DNA from: Paenibacillus bovis
Lineage (GTDB): Bacteria > Bacillota > Bacilli > Bacillales > Bacillaceae_C
Length of the DNA: 47,594 nucleotides
Assembly: GCA_007679095.1 (NCBI GenBank)
Contig: VEFU01000025.1
Span: 1 to 47,594 of the forward strand
Direction of reading: 5' to 3'
A model generated the notes under the pieces. That model was not told where the DNA came from. It was given only the letters and a program-made list of their open reading frames with translations, and made no database searches. Made by a program: the position numbers and the translations under genes. Position 1 is the first letter of the stretch. Each line of letters opens with the position of its first letter. Positions 1 through 7,593 of this stretch are shown here, piece by piece.

Positions 1-109
1 CATTTTGGGGAGGTACTCCTTTTTTTACGTCTCAAAAACCTTGGGGCTCTAAGGGTTTAATTTATGAAATTGATTCAGATTATAAGTACTATATTTCTAG
101 TAAAATAAA

Positions 110-144
110 AAGGCCTAGATTAGTTTATGACTAATTTTAGCCTT
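110..144 (-). terminator. Terminator of the LPxTA protein gene
   Basis: An imperfect inverted repeat (AAGGC...GATTAGT / ACTAAT...AGCCTT) lies immediately after the stop codon at 145. On the minus strand it is followed by a T-rich run (TTTTATTTTA). This fits a rho-independent terminator. The remaining left edge, 1-109, shows no recognisable gene. Confidence 0.6.
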
Positions 145-759
145 CTAACTTTTTATTTCTTTCACTTTTTTTCTTCTTTGAAACAGGAATAATAGAATTC
201 CAAATCCTATAAGGATAGCACCTGCTACTAGGAGATTAAACATATCTGTTGCTGTAGATGGGAGTCGATTATCAACAGGAAGAAGTCCACCTAAAGTACC
301 TTCAACATAAAACTTCAATTCGAATTCCGTTGCTAAGCCTTGATAGTCATTACCCAATTCATATGGCATCTCTATAGTAAAGTATAAAGTTTCTTGATCA
401 TTATTAGATAAATACCTCGGTGTCATTTTATTAAAATCACTTAATTTACCACTGTAAATATCTTCATCTGCATCAGATATTTTTAACAGCAAAGAATCAT
501 ATAACTTTTTAGACCCAGAAACAAACGATAGTTTTGATAAGTACTTGAATTCATCTTTTCCATTATTACTAATAACTACTTCTCTAGTAGCTGTATCTCC
601 AGGAATCATTTTGTTCATATTGAACACTGATTTTGTTGGAGAGGTCTCTATATCTATTTCTTGCATTTCAGTGGTTTCTGCTAATACTACATCTGAATTT
701 ATATAAAAGATAATATTAGCTAGCACTATTAATGTTAGAATGTAAATTGATTTCTTCAT
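145..759 (-). CDS. TasA/camelysin-like protein with LPxTA cell-wall sorting signal
   Basis: A 204-residue secreted surface protein. The start is the ATG at 759, six bases after GAGG; an upstream GTG at 771 lies inside that ribosome site. Residues 1-27 are a signal peptide ending VLA. Residues 45-80 contain MIPGDTATREVVISNNGKDEF, closely resembling the LVPGD...NNG segment of TasA encoded next door. The C-terminus has LPSTA (166-170), a hydrophobic segment (about 174-193) and RRKK, a sortase signal of the LPxTA type used by class D sortases. It is the distal gene of the tapA-sipW-tasA cluster, so it may be a covalently anchored partner or alternative anchor of the TasA fibre; that role is inference. 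No sortase gene is in the window. Confidence 0.85.
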   Translation of the reverse strand: MKKSIYILTLIVLANIIFYINSDVVLAETTEMQEIDIETSPTKSVFNMNKMIPGDTATREVVISNNGKDEFKYLSKLSFVSGSKKLYDSLLLKISDADEDIYSGKLSDFNKMTPRYLSNNDQETLYFTIEMPYELGNDYQGLATEFELKFYVEGTLGGLLPVDNRLPSTATDMFNLLVAGAILIGFGILLFLFQRRKKVKEIKS

Positions 760-805
760 ACTTAACCTCACAGATTGTTTATGACGTTAATTGATAGTTT
801 GAAAA

Positions 806-835
806 TAGAAAGGTGGTAAATAAACCACCTTTCTA
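806..835 (-). terminator. Terminator between tasA and the LPxTA gene
   Basis: A perfect 12-bp stem (TAGAAAGGTGGT / ACCACCTTTCTA) with a 6-base loop starts 9 bases past the tasA stop and is followed on the minus strand by TTTTC. It may end most tasA transcripts, leaving the LPxTA gene to read-through, in the way a strongly expressed fibre gene is often insulated. Hairpin is seen; the read-through idea is inference. Confidence 0.75.
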
Positions 836-843
836 ATGTTTTA

Positions 844-1581
844 TTATTCACCATTACCAGGTGCGTTACCTGTGTCTCCATTTACTCTTTCTACACCATC
901 TCTTTGAATAGCTTCAAATACGAATTCTAAATCTGCTCTTTCATCTTGGAATTTATTTTGATATTGTTCTCCATTAGCATCTTTTAAGTCTTTATTAACA
1001 AATTCAATAGCTAACCAAATCTTATCAAAATCTTTTCCATCTTCATCCACAGTACCGTTCGGTAAACCAGAACCATTAGTAATATCATAAGTACCGTCAG
1101 CTTGTTGTTGTAAATCCCAAAGTGAGATAAAAGAATTACCTTGATCATCTTTACCAGTTCCAGTGATTTCTGATAATAAATCTGTACCGCCACCTAAATC
1201 ATCAAAATCAAAAGCATCTGCAGCAAACATTTTTACTTCGAATTGAGAAAGGAAATCTTTTAGAGTGTTAGTATCTCCTGTTCCATGATGGTCTACATCT
1301 TCCCAACCGGAAACTTTGAGTTCCATTAGAACTTCCTTAATATCTACATTACCATTGTTTGCCAGCTTAAAGGATCTAGCAATTCTGTCACCTGGAACTA
1401 GTTTTTCTAAACTAATAAGTTCTGAATCTGGGTTAATTCCCAAATCTAGTATACCGGCTTGAATACTATTATCCGTTAGTCTTTCAACATCGTTAAACGC
1501 TGCCCAAGTTCCTCCACCTACTAATGATAAACCTAATGCTGCTGACGCTACCCCTAAACCTAATTTCTTTTTGATTGACAT
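844..1581 (-). CDS. tasA: TasA, major biofilm matrix fibre protein
   Basis: A 245-residue TasA (camelysin/CalY, peptidase M73-like) protein, the main protein fibre of the Bacillus biofilm matrix. The start is the ATG at 1581 behind AAGGAGGA; an upstream ATG in the same frame lacks such a site. Residues 1-27 are nearly the same as the B. subtilis TasA signal peptide (MSIKKKLGLGVASAALG then GGGTWAAFND), the substrate of SipW. The mature part holds KLVPGDRIARSFKLANNGNVDIKEVL and DFLSQFEVKMF, both TasA landmarks. The C-terminal tail is acidic and Gly/Asn-rich. It is third in the tapA-sipW-tasA operon and is expected to be repressed by SinR. Length agrees with B. subtilis TasA (261 aa). Confidence 0.97.
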   Translation of the reverse strand: MSIKKKLGLGVASAALGLSLVGGGTWAAFNDVERLTDNSIQAGILDLGINPDSELISLEKLVPGDRIARSFKLANNGNVDIKEVLMELKVSGWEDVDHHGTGDTNTLKDFLSQFEVKMFAADAFDFDDLGGGTDLLSEITGTGKDDQGNSFISLWDLQQQADGTYDITNGSGLPNGTVDEDGKDFDKIWLAIEFVNKDLKDANGEQYQNKFQDERADLEFVFEAIQRDGVERVNGDTGNAPGNGE

Positions 1582-1674
1582 TTTTCTTCCTCCTTGGTTT
1601 TTCCCCCGTTTTTTTCGAGGTATGTAGATTTTTTTATATTGAACCTTATGTTTCCATAAGGAGTTCAACCGAAT

Positions 1675-2244
1675 TTAAGCAGTTTTTTCACTTTCTTGCG
1701 GCTTAGTTTTTTGATCAATTTCTTTAATAGCTTGATAGATAGTAAATCCGGAATATCCCAATAATAGTAAGCCTGGAATTAGCAATAAGATTGCCATCCC
1801 TTTACCTGTTTGAGTAAAATTAATGAAATATCCTAAATACGGGATTGTAAATCCTGTATATTCTGCAACCACGTTTTCAGATAACACGGGTTGAGTATCC
1901 ATGTCTTCATTGTTATCCCCTTTTGTTTGGTACATAGTGCGCTGATCATTTTGGATTATATTTACTACCCTATGGGTAACTAAACTCTCATCTTCTTGCA
2001 TAAAAGTAATTACGTCGTTTTCTTTAATAGAGTTTTTATCTTCAATTGGTTTTACAGCTATTACAGAACCAGTTTTAAATGTAGGTTCCATCGATCCTGA
2101 TAGAACAGTTTTTAGCTGATATCCAAATATTTGCGGCTCTCCACCTGAAGCTTTAGAGGATATTACTAGGAAAACCATCAACATTAATAGTAGAAATAAA
2201 ATCCCTGTTACTACATTACTCGTAATTTTCATTACCTTTTTCAT
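1675..2244 (-). CDS. sipW: SipW, ER-type signal peptidase I of the matrix operon
   Basis: A 189-residue membrane signal peptidase that processes TasA and TapA. Two ATGs are 6 bases apart (2250 and 2244); the second has GAGGA at a proper 7-base distance, so 2244 is preferred. An N-terminal membrane segment spans about 12-30 and a C-terminal one about 150-170. The nucleophile is Ser51 in SGSMEPT, and the general base is a His (His91 in VTHRVV) rather than Lys, with acidic residues in KGDNNEDMD; this Ser-His-Asp arrangement defines the ER/SipW type, not the SipS/SipT type. It sits between tapA and tasA, 31 and 93 bases from its neighbours, the standard order. Confidence 0.96.
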   Translation of the reverse strand: MKKVMKITSNVVTGILFLLLMLMVFLVISSKASGGEPQIFGYQLKTVLSGSMEPTFKTGSVIAVKPIEDKNSIKENDVITFMQEDESLVTHRVVNIIQNDQRTMYQTKGDNNEDMDTQPVLSENVVAEYTGFTIPYLGYFINFTQTGKGMAILLLIPGLLLLGYSGFTIYQAIKEIDQKTKPQESEKTA

Positions 2245-2275
2245 TGTCATTCCTCTACACCACCCATTTAAATTC

Positions 2276-3463
2276 CTATTTATCCGGAATCATTACAGTT
2301 ATAGTGACTCCTTCTGATTCATTCCCATTAACATCAACTACCACGATTTTATAGATATACTCTGTATTTCTAGCAGGTAATTCTATTTTATTTTTTAATG
2401 TAAATTGTGAATTTGCTTTACCTGCATTACCCTCATATACTTTGTTGTCATTTTCAAAAATGATGACATGATCAAATTCTGGAATATCAGGGTTCATCCA
2501 AGATAAGTTTATCTTTGTGTTTCCATTGTTCGCTCTTTCCCAAGTTGGATTTATTACTTCTGCAACTGTTATTTCTTCCTCTTTTGGAGGGTCAGTAGGT
2601 AATGGATCAGGATCAGGATCAGGATCAGGTTCAGAATCAGCAACCTCAGTTGTTGTAACATCCATCTCTACACCTGTAGATTCATTACCAGAAGTAATGG
2701 TTGTAATTTTATAAGAATACGTAGTATTCGGTTCTAAATTAATATCTTCGAAAGTTTCAGATTCTAAGTCACTAGCAATTTTTGTACCATCACGATAAAT
2801 AGTGATGCTTTCTATATCACTTGGGTTTTTCCATGATAAAGTGATAGTGTTGGAATCTGGAGTTGCAACTAGATTAGTAATCTCTGGCAGAATGTTTTCT
2901 TCTTCCTCTACTTCTCCTTCATTACCTTCACAAGTTACTTCTATTGTTCCACTCCAAGGGCCTTTCCCTTCACTGTTTCCATTACCATGACCAGTTTCGT
3001 GATATGCTTTAAATTTATATAAACCACTTTTAGTCGGTTGGTAGTGGATTTCATGTATTTCTCCCTTATCTGGTATCGGGAATGTTCCTTCATGCACAAC
3101 CTCACCATTTTTGGGATTACCAGATTGGATCCAATAAACTTCATATCTTGTTAATTCATGATTTACACTTTCACCGGTATTTGTAAAACTAGCATAAATA
3201 CCATTAAGACAACTTCCACCTTGACTAACTTCTTGTAAAGAACTTTTTCCCCATACTCCATCATCTGGTGGATATTCAGGATCCTCTGGCCATCCAACAT
3301 GTAGAGAATATTTAATTCTTTCTATGTCATTAAAGTAAGCTCCAGTATTTGAAGTAAGATAAGACAGTGTAAGAACAGATATATACCAGATTGCTGCAAT
3401 TTGGGCGATTAGAGCTAATTTTCTACCCTTTTTACCAAATTTCTTTAACCTCGTTATTCTCAC
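2276..3463 (-). CDS. tapA: TapA-like fibre anchoring/assembly protein with two added FN3 domains
   Basis: A 395-residue protein, well above the about 253 residues of B. subtilis TapA. The start is the GTG at 3463, four bases after AAGGAGGGGGA; the in-frame ATG at 3559 has no comparable site. Residues 15-37 form the signal/membrane segment, followed by TSNTGAYFNDIERI, which matches the SipW-processed region of TapA. GGSCLNGIYASFTNTGE (82-98) and GLYKFKAY...GTIEVTC (147-178) match the two conserved Cys-containing TapA blocks. From about 190 to 273 and 304 to 394 there are two fibronectin type III modules (ITLSWKNPSDIESITIYRDG; INLSWMNPDIPEFDHVIIFE), joined by an Asp-Pro repeat linker (279-287). 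First gene of the operon. The FN3 tail is the odd feature; its binding target is unknown. Confidence 0.9.
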   Translation of the reverse strand: MRITRLKKFGKKGRKLALIAQIAAIWYISVLTLSYLTSNTGAYFNDIERIKYSLHVGWPEDPEYPPDDGVWGKSSLQEVSQGGSCLNGIYASFTNTGESVNHELTRYEVYWIQSGNPKNGEVVHEGTFPIPDKGEIHEIHYQPTKSGLYKFKAYHETGHGNGNSEGKGPWSGTIEVTCEGNEGEVEEEENILPEITNLVATPDSNTITLSWKNPSDIESITIYRDGTKIASDLESETFEDINLEPNTTYSYKITTITSGNESTGVEMDVTTTEVADSEPDPDPDPDPLPTDPPKEEEITVAEVINPTWERANNGNTKINLSWMNPDIPEFDHVIIFENDNKVYEGNAGKANSQFTLKNKIELPARNTEYIYKIVVVDVNGNESEGVTITVMIPDK

Positions 3464-3595
3464 AAGTCCCCCTCCTTCATTCGTTCTTATTAGTGAACGA
3501 TTAATTTCTTGTAATTTATTAAGTACAAAATCGGAATACTTTTTTATCAAATCTCTCAACTTCCTTTAATAACAAATCATTTCGAGTTCGTTATC

Positions 3596-3685
3596 GTTCT
3601 CTTTAGCGAATCACTATGTTGAGTATAAAACATACTCTCTTACATTCAAAACTTCAAAATTAGCCAATTTTTCTCGATAAAGAAC
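3596..3685. promoter_or_regulatory. SinR operator boxes around the tapA promoter
   Basis: Two exact copies of the SinR recognition heptamer GTTCTYT are present between tapA and sinR: GTTCTCT at 3596-3602 (plus strand) and GTTCTTT read on the minus strand at 3679-3685. Degenerate GTTCGTT copies lie at 3586 and 3693. They flank the candidate tapA promoter, so a SinR tetramer could bridge it. Box matches are seen; function is inferred from B. subtilis. Confidence 0.7.
3622..3649 (-). promoter_or_regulatory. Candidate sigma-A promoter of tapA-sipW-tasA
   Basis: On the minus strand TTGAAT (3644-3649) and TATACT (3622-3627) are separated by 16 bases, in the gap between the SinR boxes. It predicts a leader of about 150 bases before the GTG start of tapA. 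No other good pair was seen in the gap. Confidence 0.5.
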
Positions 3686-3737
3686 ACTTTTCGTTCGTTT
3701 TCACGAAATTGCTCTTGTTTTCTTACTATTTTGTGAT

Positions 3738-3766
3738 TTTATTAAGAATGATTTGTTTCTTATAAT
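3738..3766 (+). promoter_or_regulatory. Candidate sinR promoter
   Basis: A perfect TATAAT (3761-3766) lies 41 bases before the sinR start codon; the upstream -35 (TTTATT at 3738-3743) is weak. This predicts a short leader with AAGGAG just before the ATG. Confidence 0.45.
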
Positions 3767-3807
3767 GAACACACGAGGTCATATTACATAATTTAAGGAG
3801 AAGGAAG

Positions 3808-4170
3808 ATGATTGGTGAAAGAATTAGGAATCTAAGAGAGAAAAAAGGGCTTTCCATGACAGAGCTTGCGAGGCGAGCCGGTGTTTCCAAGTCGTATTTA
3901 AGCTACATAGAACGTAATGTTCAGAAGAATCCTTCTCTACAATTTCTATCTAAAATCGCACTGACGCTTGATACTACGATTGAATTTTTGTTAGGTGAAG
4001 ACACGACAGATGCTAATGAAGTGCTGGATCAAGAATGGGCCTTTCTTTTACAACAAGCTATTGATGAAGGATTGAGTAAGGAAGATTTTGAAGAGTTTCA
4101 GGAGTTTCTAAGATTTCGCAAGTGGAAAATTGAACAAGATGGGTTGGATCATCGTTCCAAATTGAAATGA
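3808..4170 (+). CDS. sinR: SinR, biofilm master repressor
   Basis: A 120-residue Xre-type regulator (B. subtilis SinR has 111). Residues 1-60 are an HTH domain beginning MIGERIRNLREKKGLSMTEL, with the recognition-helix region AGVSKSYLSYIERN characteristic of SinR. Residues 73-107 (LDQEWAFLLQQA...FLRFRKW) form the C-terminal helical hairpin that tetramerises and binds SinI. AAGGAG precedes the ATG. It is transcribed divergently from tapA and followed after 13 bases by sinI, whereas in B. subtilis sinI precedes sinR and the repressor gene lies at the tasA end. Expected to repress the matrix operon through the GTTCTYT boxes next to it. Confidence 0.95.
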   Translation: MIGERIRNLREKKGLSMTELARRAGVSKSYLSYIERNVQKNPSLQFLSKIALTLDTTIEFLLGEDTTDANEVLDQEWAFLLQQAIDEGLSKEDFEEFQEFLRFRKWKIEQDGLDHRSKLK

Positions 4171-4183
4171 GGGAGTGTTGGGG

Positions 4184-4333
4184 ATGGAGACTTCATTCAA
4201 TCAAAAAGAGAGATTAGATCCTAAATGGGTGCAGTTGTTTTTAGATGCAAAGGAACTGGGTATTTCGAAACAAGAATTGGAAGCGTTTTTAAGAAAGGGT
4301 ACTGAAAGTGATAATGAGAACAGTACACTATAG
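4184..4333 (+). CDS. sinI: SinI-like anti-repressor
   Basis: A 49-residue protein easily missed because of its length. It starts METSFNQKERLDPKWVQLF and residues 11-38 (LDPKWVQLFLDAKELGISKQ then ELEAFLRK) are a textbook SinI domain, the helical hairpin that mimics the SinR dimerisation unit and pulls SinR off DNA. The same LD-W-LL-A-GLSK-FEFLR pattern occurs in SinR residues 73-102, as expected for an antagonist pair. Ribosome site GGGAG lies 9 bases before the ATG. It is in an operon with sinR and ends just before a hairpin terminator. The tail after residue 38 is acidic and probably disordered. Confidence 0.92.
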   Translation: METSFNQKERLDPKWVQLFLDAKELGISKQELEAFLRKGTESDNENSTL

Positions 4334-4341
4334 GTAACGAA

Positions 4342-4371
4342 AAAATGACCAACACCTTTGCTGGTCATTTT
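4342..4371. terminator. Bidirectional terminator sinI / pirin
   Basis: A 10-bp perfect inverted repeat (AAAATGACCA / TGGTCATTTT) with a 10-base loop and A/T tails on both sides sits between convergent sinI and the pirin gene; the pirin stop codon lies in its right arm. Confidence 0.8.
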
Positions 4372-5117
4372 GTTTGTTCTTTTTTACCTTTTCTCCCACT
4401 AATCGTTCCTTCCATCGACATCGATGCATTCATATCAACTAGGAATAGTACAATCGTAGAATCAGTTACAGCTGTAATCGGCGGGATAGGTTTTTCCAAA
4501 TCTGTAAGTGCTTCTAGTTTTTTAAAAGATTGTCCTTCTACATGAATTTCCCCATCCATAACATATAAAAATGGCTGGAATCCTCGATAGCCAGGGATTT
4601 CTAGTCGATCTCCTTGTTTCGGGTGGGCATCAAGAATATAGACATTTTGCCTAACATGCAGAGGAGCTTTACTTCCTTCTGGCGCCACCATGACATACCA
4701 GTCTCGGTTAGAATCCGTTTTTTCATGAAATTGAATCAGCGGTTCCAGTTTTGCCTCTTTTGGTCGTACAAAAATTTGTAGCATCTCGACATAATCATGC
4801 TTCACTTTTTCTTCATGCCAAAAGCTAGACCCAGCATTCATCAGCATTAGATTTCCAGGGCTTACTGGAACTTCCAAGCCTGTAGAATCTTTGTGATACA
4901 TCGTCCCTTTCCAAACATAGCTTAGTATCTCATCATTCACATGCTCATGCATTTTAATCGTTATCCCTTTTTTCATCGCTGCATGATCAATGATACTTAA
5001 CGGGCCAAATGCGAAATCTCCGCTCGCATCTTCCAATAAGTCACCTGGTTGAATTCGAGTAATTGTAATCCCTCTAAATGGTTGCGTATGTTTATCTCTA
5101 GATAGTTTTCGTAACAT
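4365..5117 (-). CDS. Pirin-family bicupin protein
   Basis: A 250-residue pirin family protein. The ATG at 5117 follows GAAGGTGAG at a good distance; an upstream ATG at 5165 does not. The N-terminal cupin carries the pirin metal set: H57 and H59 in KMHEHVNDEILSYVWKG, and H101/E103 in SSFWHEE. The family signature GTMYHKDSTG follows at 71-80. The C-terminal cupin (about 160-235) lacks a metal set, as usual. Pirins include quercetin 2,3-dioxygenases and redox-linked regulators, so the substrate cannot be stated. It is a single gene, convergent with sinR-sinI and preceded by a SEC-C gene on the same strand. Confidence 0.88.
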   Translation of the reverse strand: MLRKLSRDKHTQPFRGITITRIQPGDLLEDASGDFAFGPLSIIDHAAMKKGITIKMHEHVNDEILSYVWKGTMYHKDSTGLEVPVSPGNLMLMNAGSSFWHEEKVKHDYVEMLQIFVRPKEAKLEPLIQFHEKTDSNRDWYVMVAPEGSKAPLHVRQNVYILDAHPKQGDRLEIPGYRGFQPFLYVMDGEIHVEGQSFKKLEALTDLEKPIPPITAVTDSTIVLFLVDMNASMSMEGTISGRKGKKEQTK

Positions 5118-5185
5118 AGATTGCTCACCTTCTATAACGCTTTTTCCATGCTGAAAGTTAATCAATGGAATTTGTGGTTTGCTAC

Positions 5186-6376
5186 TTATCTACCACAACA
5201 TTTTTTATACTTCTTCCCACTTCCGCAAGGACATGGCTCATTCCGACCAACTTTTCTTTCCTTTTTATCAACATTTAAGGGCAGAGGTAATACATCCTTA
5301 TTAGGTAATAATTCCATTGATGTATGACCTTTAAGGAACCATTCGCGTGTGTTATTCATCAATTCTACCAATTTGTCCATCAGTGCTTTCAGTGTATCCA
5401 TACTTTCAAATTCTAGAATCTCGGATAAAAAGCTTAGAACTTCATTGGGTCCATGACCAATTCTCGTTGCATACACGCATTCTTCCACTAAACTATCCGC
5501 TTCTGTTTGCCCCATTTCAAAGTTTGTTGTCAGAAAGTTTACCATCTGCATATAGCTTTTATTTTTTTCTACAAAGTCATATTCTCCAGCTGTCAAAAGT
5601 TGTTGCTTTGTAAATGGATAAAATTCTAAATCATTGCGCATTCGGTGTTCTTTTATTACTTGCTCTGGATCAAACACACGATTATTAGAAAATTCATATC
5701 CCGACGTATAAAAACCTTTTTTATAGGAGTTGGCATTTTCGATGATGTCAAAAAACTGCTTAATATCTATGTTATGCTTTGAATATTGCTCCACAAAACG
5801 AACTAACTGCATCGAACTTAGTGTTCCATAATAATACAAAAGCCCGTTTGTCAGTTTAATCCACTCTGTATTTCTTTTTACAGTCGCATGCACTTCTAAA
5901 TCATTTTCTATCGTTAAAAACATATCAATTACTTCATTCGGCATAGCAAGGACTTTTTCTTCATACAGCGTTCCACAGTATATGAAGCCAGTTTCACGTA
6001 AATGACGCAATTGATTATCTTCCATTTTAGGTGCTGGTATATACCCACCTTTACGCGCTATCTTCATGAGTATTTGGAAACGCTCTGAGTCTAATTGCAG
6101 GCAGACATATTTTACATATTCAGGAATTTTAGTCATTAACAATTCAAGCAATTCTGCTTTCTTCAAACTACTTGCGTTTGCAATGGCTAATCTTTTTCTA
6201 ATGTTATCTAACTCTGATTTTGTATATCTATCTAGTCCATCTTTTAATGTTAAAGGGACTTGAATTTCACTCCAAGTTTTTCGATCATTTTTTTCTTTTT
6301 GTTTCTTAGTGTCCTCTTTCAAATGGATAAGAGCTCTCAACAACGCTTTTTCTGCTTCTGAACTTGTTTTCGTCAT
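5186..6376 (-). CDS. SEC-C motif protein with Rho-N/SAP-like segment
   Basis: A 396-residue cytoplasmic protein starting at an ATG behind GGAGGTG. The last 20 residues (377-396) form a SEC-C zinc motif, [20 protein letters not shown], the same [13 protein letters not shown] pattern that ends SecA. Residues about 50-85 ([13 protein letters not shown]...[10 protein letters not shown]) resemble the helical Rho-N/SAP-like fold, suggesting nucleic-acid contact. The 250-residue middle is helical and unrecognised. Proteins of this layout are common in Bacillaceae and are unnamed; a role with ribosomes or nucleic acid is only a suggestion. It stands alone, with the pirin gene 68 bases downstream. Confidence 0.85.
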   Translation of the reverse strand: MTKTSSEAEKALLRALIHLKEDTKKQKEKNDRKTWSEIQVPLTLKDGLDRYTKSELDNIRKRLAIANASSLKKAELLELLMTKIPEYVKYVCLQLDSERFQILMKIARKGGYIPAPKMEDNQLRHLRETGFIYCGTLYEEKVLAMPNEVIDMFLTIENDLEVHATVKRNTEWIKLTNGLLYYYGTLSSMQLVRFVEQYSKHNIDIKQFFDIIENANSYKKGFYTSGYEFSNNRVFDPEQVIKEHRMRNDLEFYPFTKQQLLTAGEYDFVEKNKSYMQMVNFLTTNFEMGQTEADSLVEECVYATRIGHGPNEVLSFLSEILEFESMDTLKALMDKLVELMNNTREWFLKGHTSMELLPNKDVLPLPLNVDKKERKVGRNEPCPCGSGKKYKKCCGR

Positions 6377-6508
6377 AATAAAACACCTCCACCAAATTAT
6401 ACACTAATGAACGGAAGGTGAAAGGAATTCTTAAGTATAATTACCTTACCTGTTTGTCACTAATATCCGATATATTTATAAATAAACAGTAGGAAGGGAG
6501 AATAATTT

Positions 6509-6946
6509 ATGATTAGAAAAGCTACAGTACAAAATGCCACAGATGCTGGAAAGCTAGCACTACTGCTCTGGCCGGATCATACATTGCAGGAATTAGTAGA
6601 TGAAATGGAGGAATTTATTCAAAGTGAGGATTCGGCTGTATTTTTAGCTTTTCATGATAATGAAGCGATTGGGTTTGCGCATTGTCAATTGCGATTTGAT
6701 TATGTGGAAGGTACGAGTACGAGCCCTGTTGGTTATTTAGAAGGGATCTATGTTAAAGATGAATTTCGTATGCAAGGATATGCTCGGAGATTGGTTACGT
6801 CTTGTAAGCAGTGGGCGCGGGAAAAAGGCTGTACAGAATTTGCGAGTGATTGTGAATTAGACAATGCTGATAGTTTGAAGATGCATGTAAAATTAGGGTT
6901 TGAAGAGGCGAATCGGATTATTTGTTTTACGAAAAGACTCTGTTAA
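6509..6946 (+). CDS. GNAT acetyltransferase of the AAC(6') aminoglycoside type
   Basis: A 145-residue GNAT enzyme. The sequence follows the AAC(6')-Ig/Ih-like layout: an acidic substrate segment, RFDYVEGTSTSPVGYLEGIYV at about 72-93, the acetyl-CoA loop RMQGYARRLV (about 97-106), then EFASDCELDNADSLKMHVKLGFEE near the end. These blocks are typical of aminoglycoside 6'-N-acetyltransferases, which transfer acetyl from acetyl-CoA to the 6'-amino group. Start ATG behind AAGGGAG. Actual drug range is unknown; many chromosomal members are weak or silent. The final codons and TAA stop overlap the left terminal repeat of the MITE-like element, so its last few residues may be altered. Confidence 0.88.
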   Translation: MIRKATVQNATDAGKLALLLWPDHTLQELVDEMEEFIQSEDSAVFLAFHDNEAIGFAHCQLRFDYVEGTSTSPVGYLEGIYVKDEFRMQGYARRLVTSCKQWAREKGCTEFASDCELDNADSLKMHVKLGFEEANRIICFTKRLC

Positions 6947-7236
6947 AGTTCATTGTTGTTAACAACTTACTTGATGGTAGCGGATGTACACGAGACTCCT
7001 ACCATGGAAATAAAGCTTTAAAAAGTTGAATCTAACTTATACATGAATCCTATAGACAACTACCACTAGCATCATTTCCATTCTCTGTGGTGTATTTTTG
7101 GTATACATGATTGACTGCGGGAACAGCACGAGCCGAAGATCCACTTGGCAAAGCGCTTTTCATTGCCAAGTTAGCTGAGGCCGTGCCCGCGGAAAGCGAG
7201 TGTACAGGAGCGAAAATCAACAACAGAGTTTAACAG
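6940..7236. mobile_element. MITE-like element with terminal inverted repeats
   Basis: About 297 bases with no gene. The ends are imperfect inverted repeats: CTGTTAAAGTTCATTGTTGTT at the left and AACAACAGAGTTTAACAG at 7219-7236. Inside are a 7-bp stem (6974-6980 / 6999-7005), a GC-rich pair CTGCGGG / CCCGCGG (7115-7121 / 7086-7192 region, right arm 7186-7192) and nested CTTGGCAA / TTGCCAAG (7144-7151 / 7163-7170). High local GC and strong folding contrast with neighbours. It carries no transposase, so if mobile it needs help in trans. No clear target duplication was found. Confidence 0.55.
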
Positions 7237-7262
7237 ATCTTACGAAAATAATATAAAGAAAG

Positions 7263-7298
7263 AAGGATAGATGAATCAAACTCGGTTCCTCTATCCTT
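7263..7298 (-). terminator. Terminator of the 68-aa membrane protein gene
   Basis: A 9-bp perfect stem (AAGGATAGA / TCTATCCTT) lies 10 bases after the stop codon; the minus strand continues with CTTTCTTTATATT. Confidence 0.6.
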
Positions 7299-7307
7299 AC
7301 GGCTTTC

Positions 7308-7514
7308 TCAACTTTGCTTATTGTTTTTAATGGAGTAAATCAGTGCACCTGCTATTGTCCCTAAAGATATGCCAAACGCAGGACCCGCAATTTGTATAAA
7401 TGTAATATCAAACATGAACCCAATCAAACTAATGAGGGAACCTGCGAATATTCCAAACGTGATTCCATATGCGACATAGTTTCCGAGTTTCTTATTATTC
7501 GTATCTTCCGACAT
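7308..7514 (-). CDS. Small two-helix membrane protein, glycine-rich
   Basis: A 68-residue protein. The ATG at 7514 follows AAGGGAG by 7 bases, whereas the longer open frame to 7568 lacks a site. It has a short polar N-terminus (MSEDTNNKKLGNY) and two membrane segments, about 14-31 (ITFGIFAGSLISLIGFMF) and 36-58 (IQIAGPAFGISLGTIAGALI), both with spaced glycines that favour close helix packing. I do not recognise a named family; holin-like size alone is not enough to call one. It is followed by its own terminator and lies downstream of another membrane-protein gene on the same strand. Confidence 0.7.
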   Translation of the reverse strand: MSEDTNNKKLGNYVAYGITFGIFAGSLISLIGFMFDITFIQIAGPAFGISLGTIAGALIYSIKNNKQS

Positions 7515-7593
7515 GGAAACGCTCCCTTCGACTGTGCCTACTCCCTTTTCACTTTTATACAAATTCACATTAAAAATGGTTTCATTAACAAAA

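Noticed and set aside
1-109. Gene end at the left window edge
   Set aside because: No frame with recognisable protein or ribosome site; the only structure is a short GGAGG/CCTCC-like inverted stretch.
2517-2990. Plus-strand frames over the tapA 3' half
   Set aside because: They arise from Ser/Gly complements of the Asp-Pro linker and FN3 codons and lack ribosome sites.
7308-7514. Holin gene
   Set aside because: Size and two helices fit, but there is no endolysin or phage neighbourhood and no holin signature.
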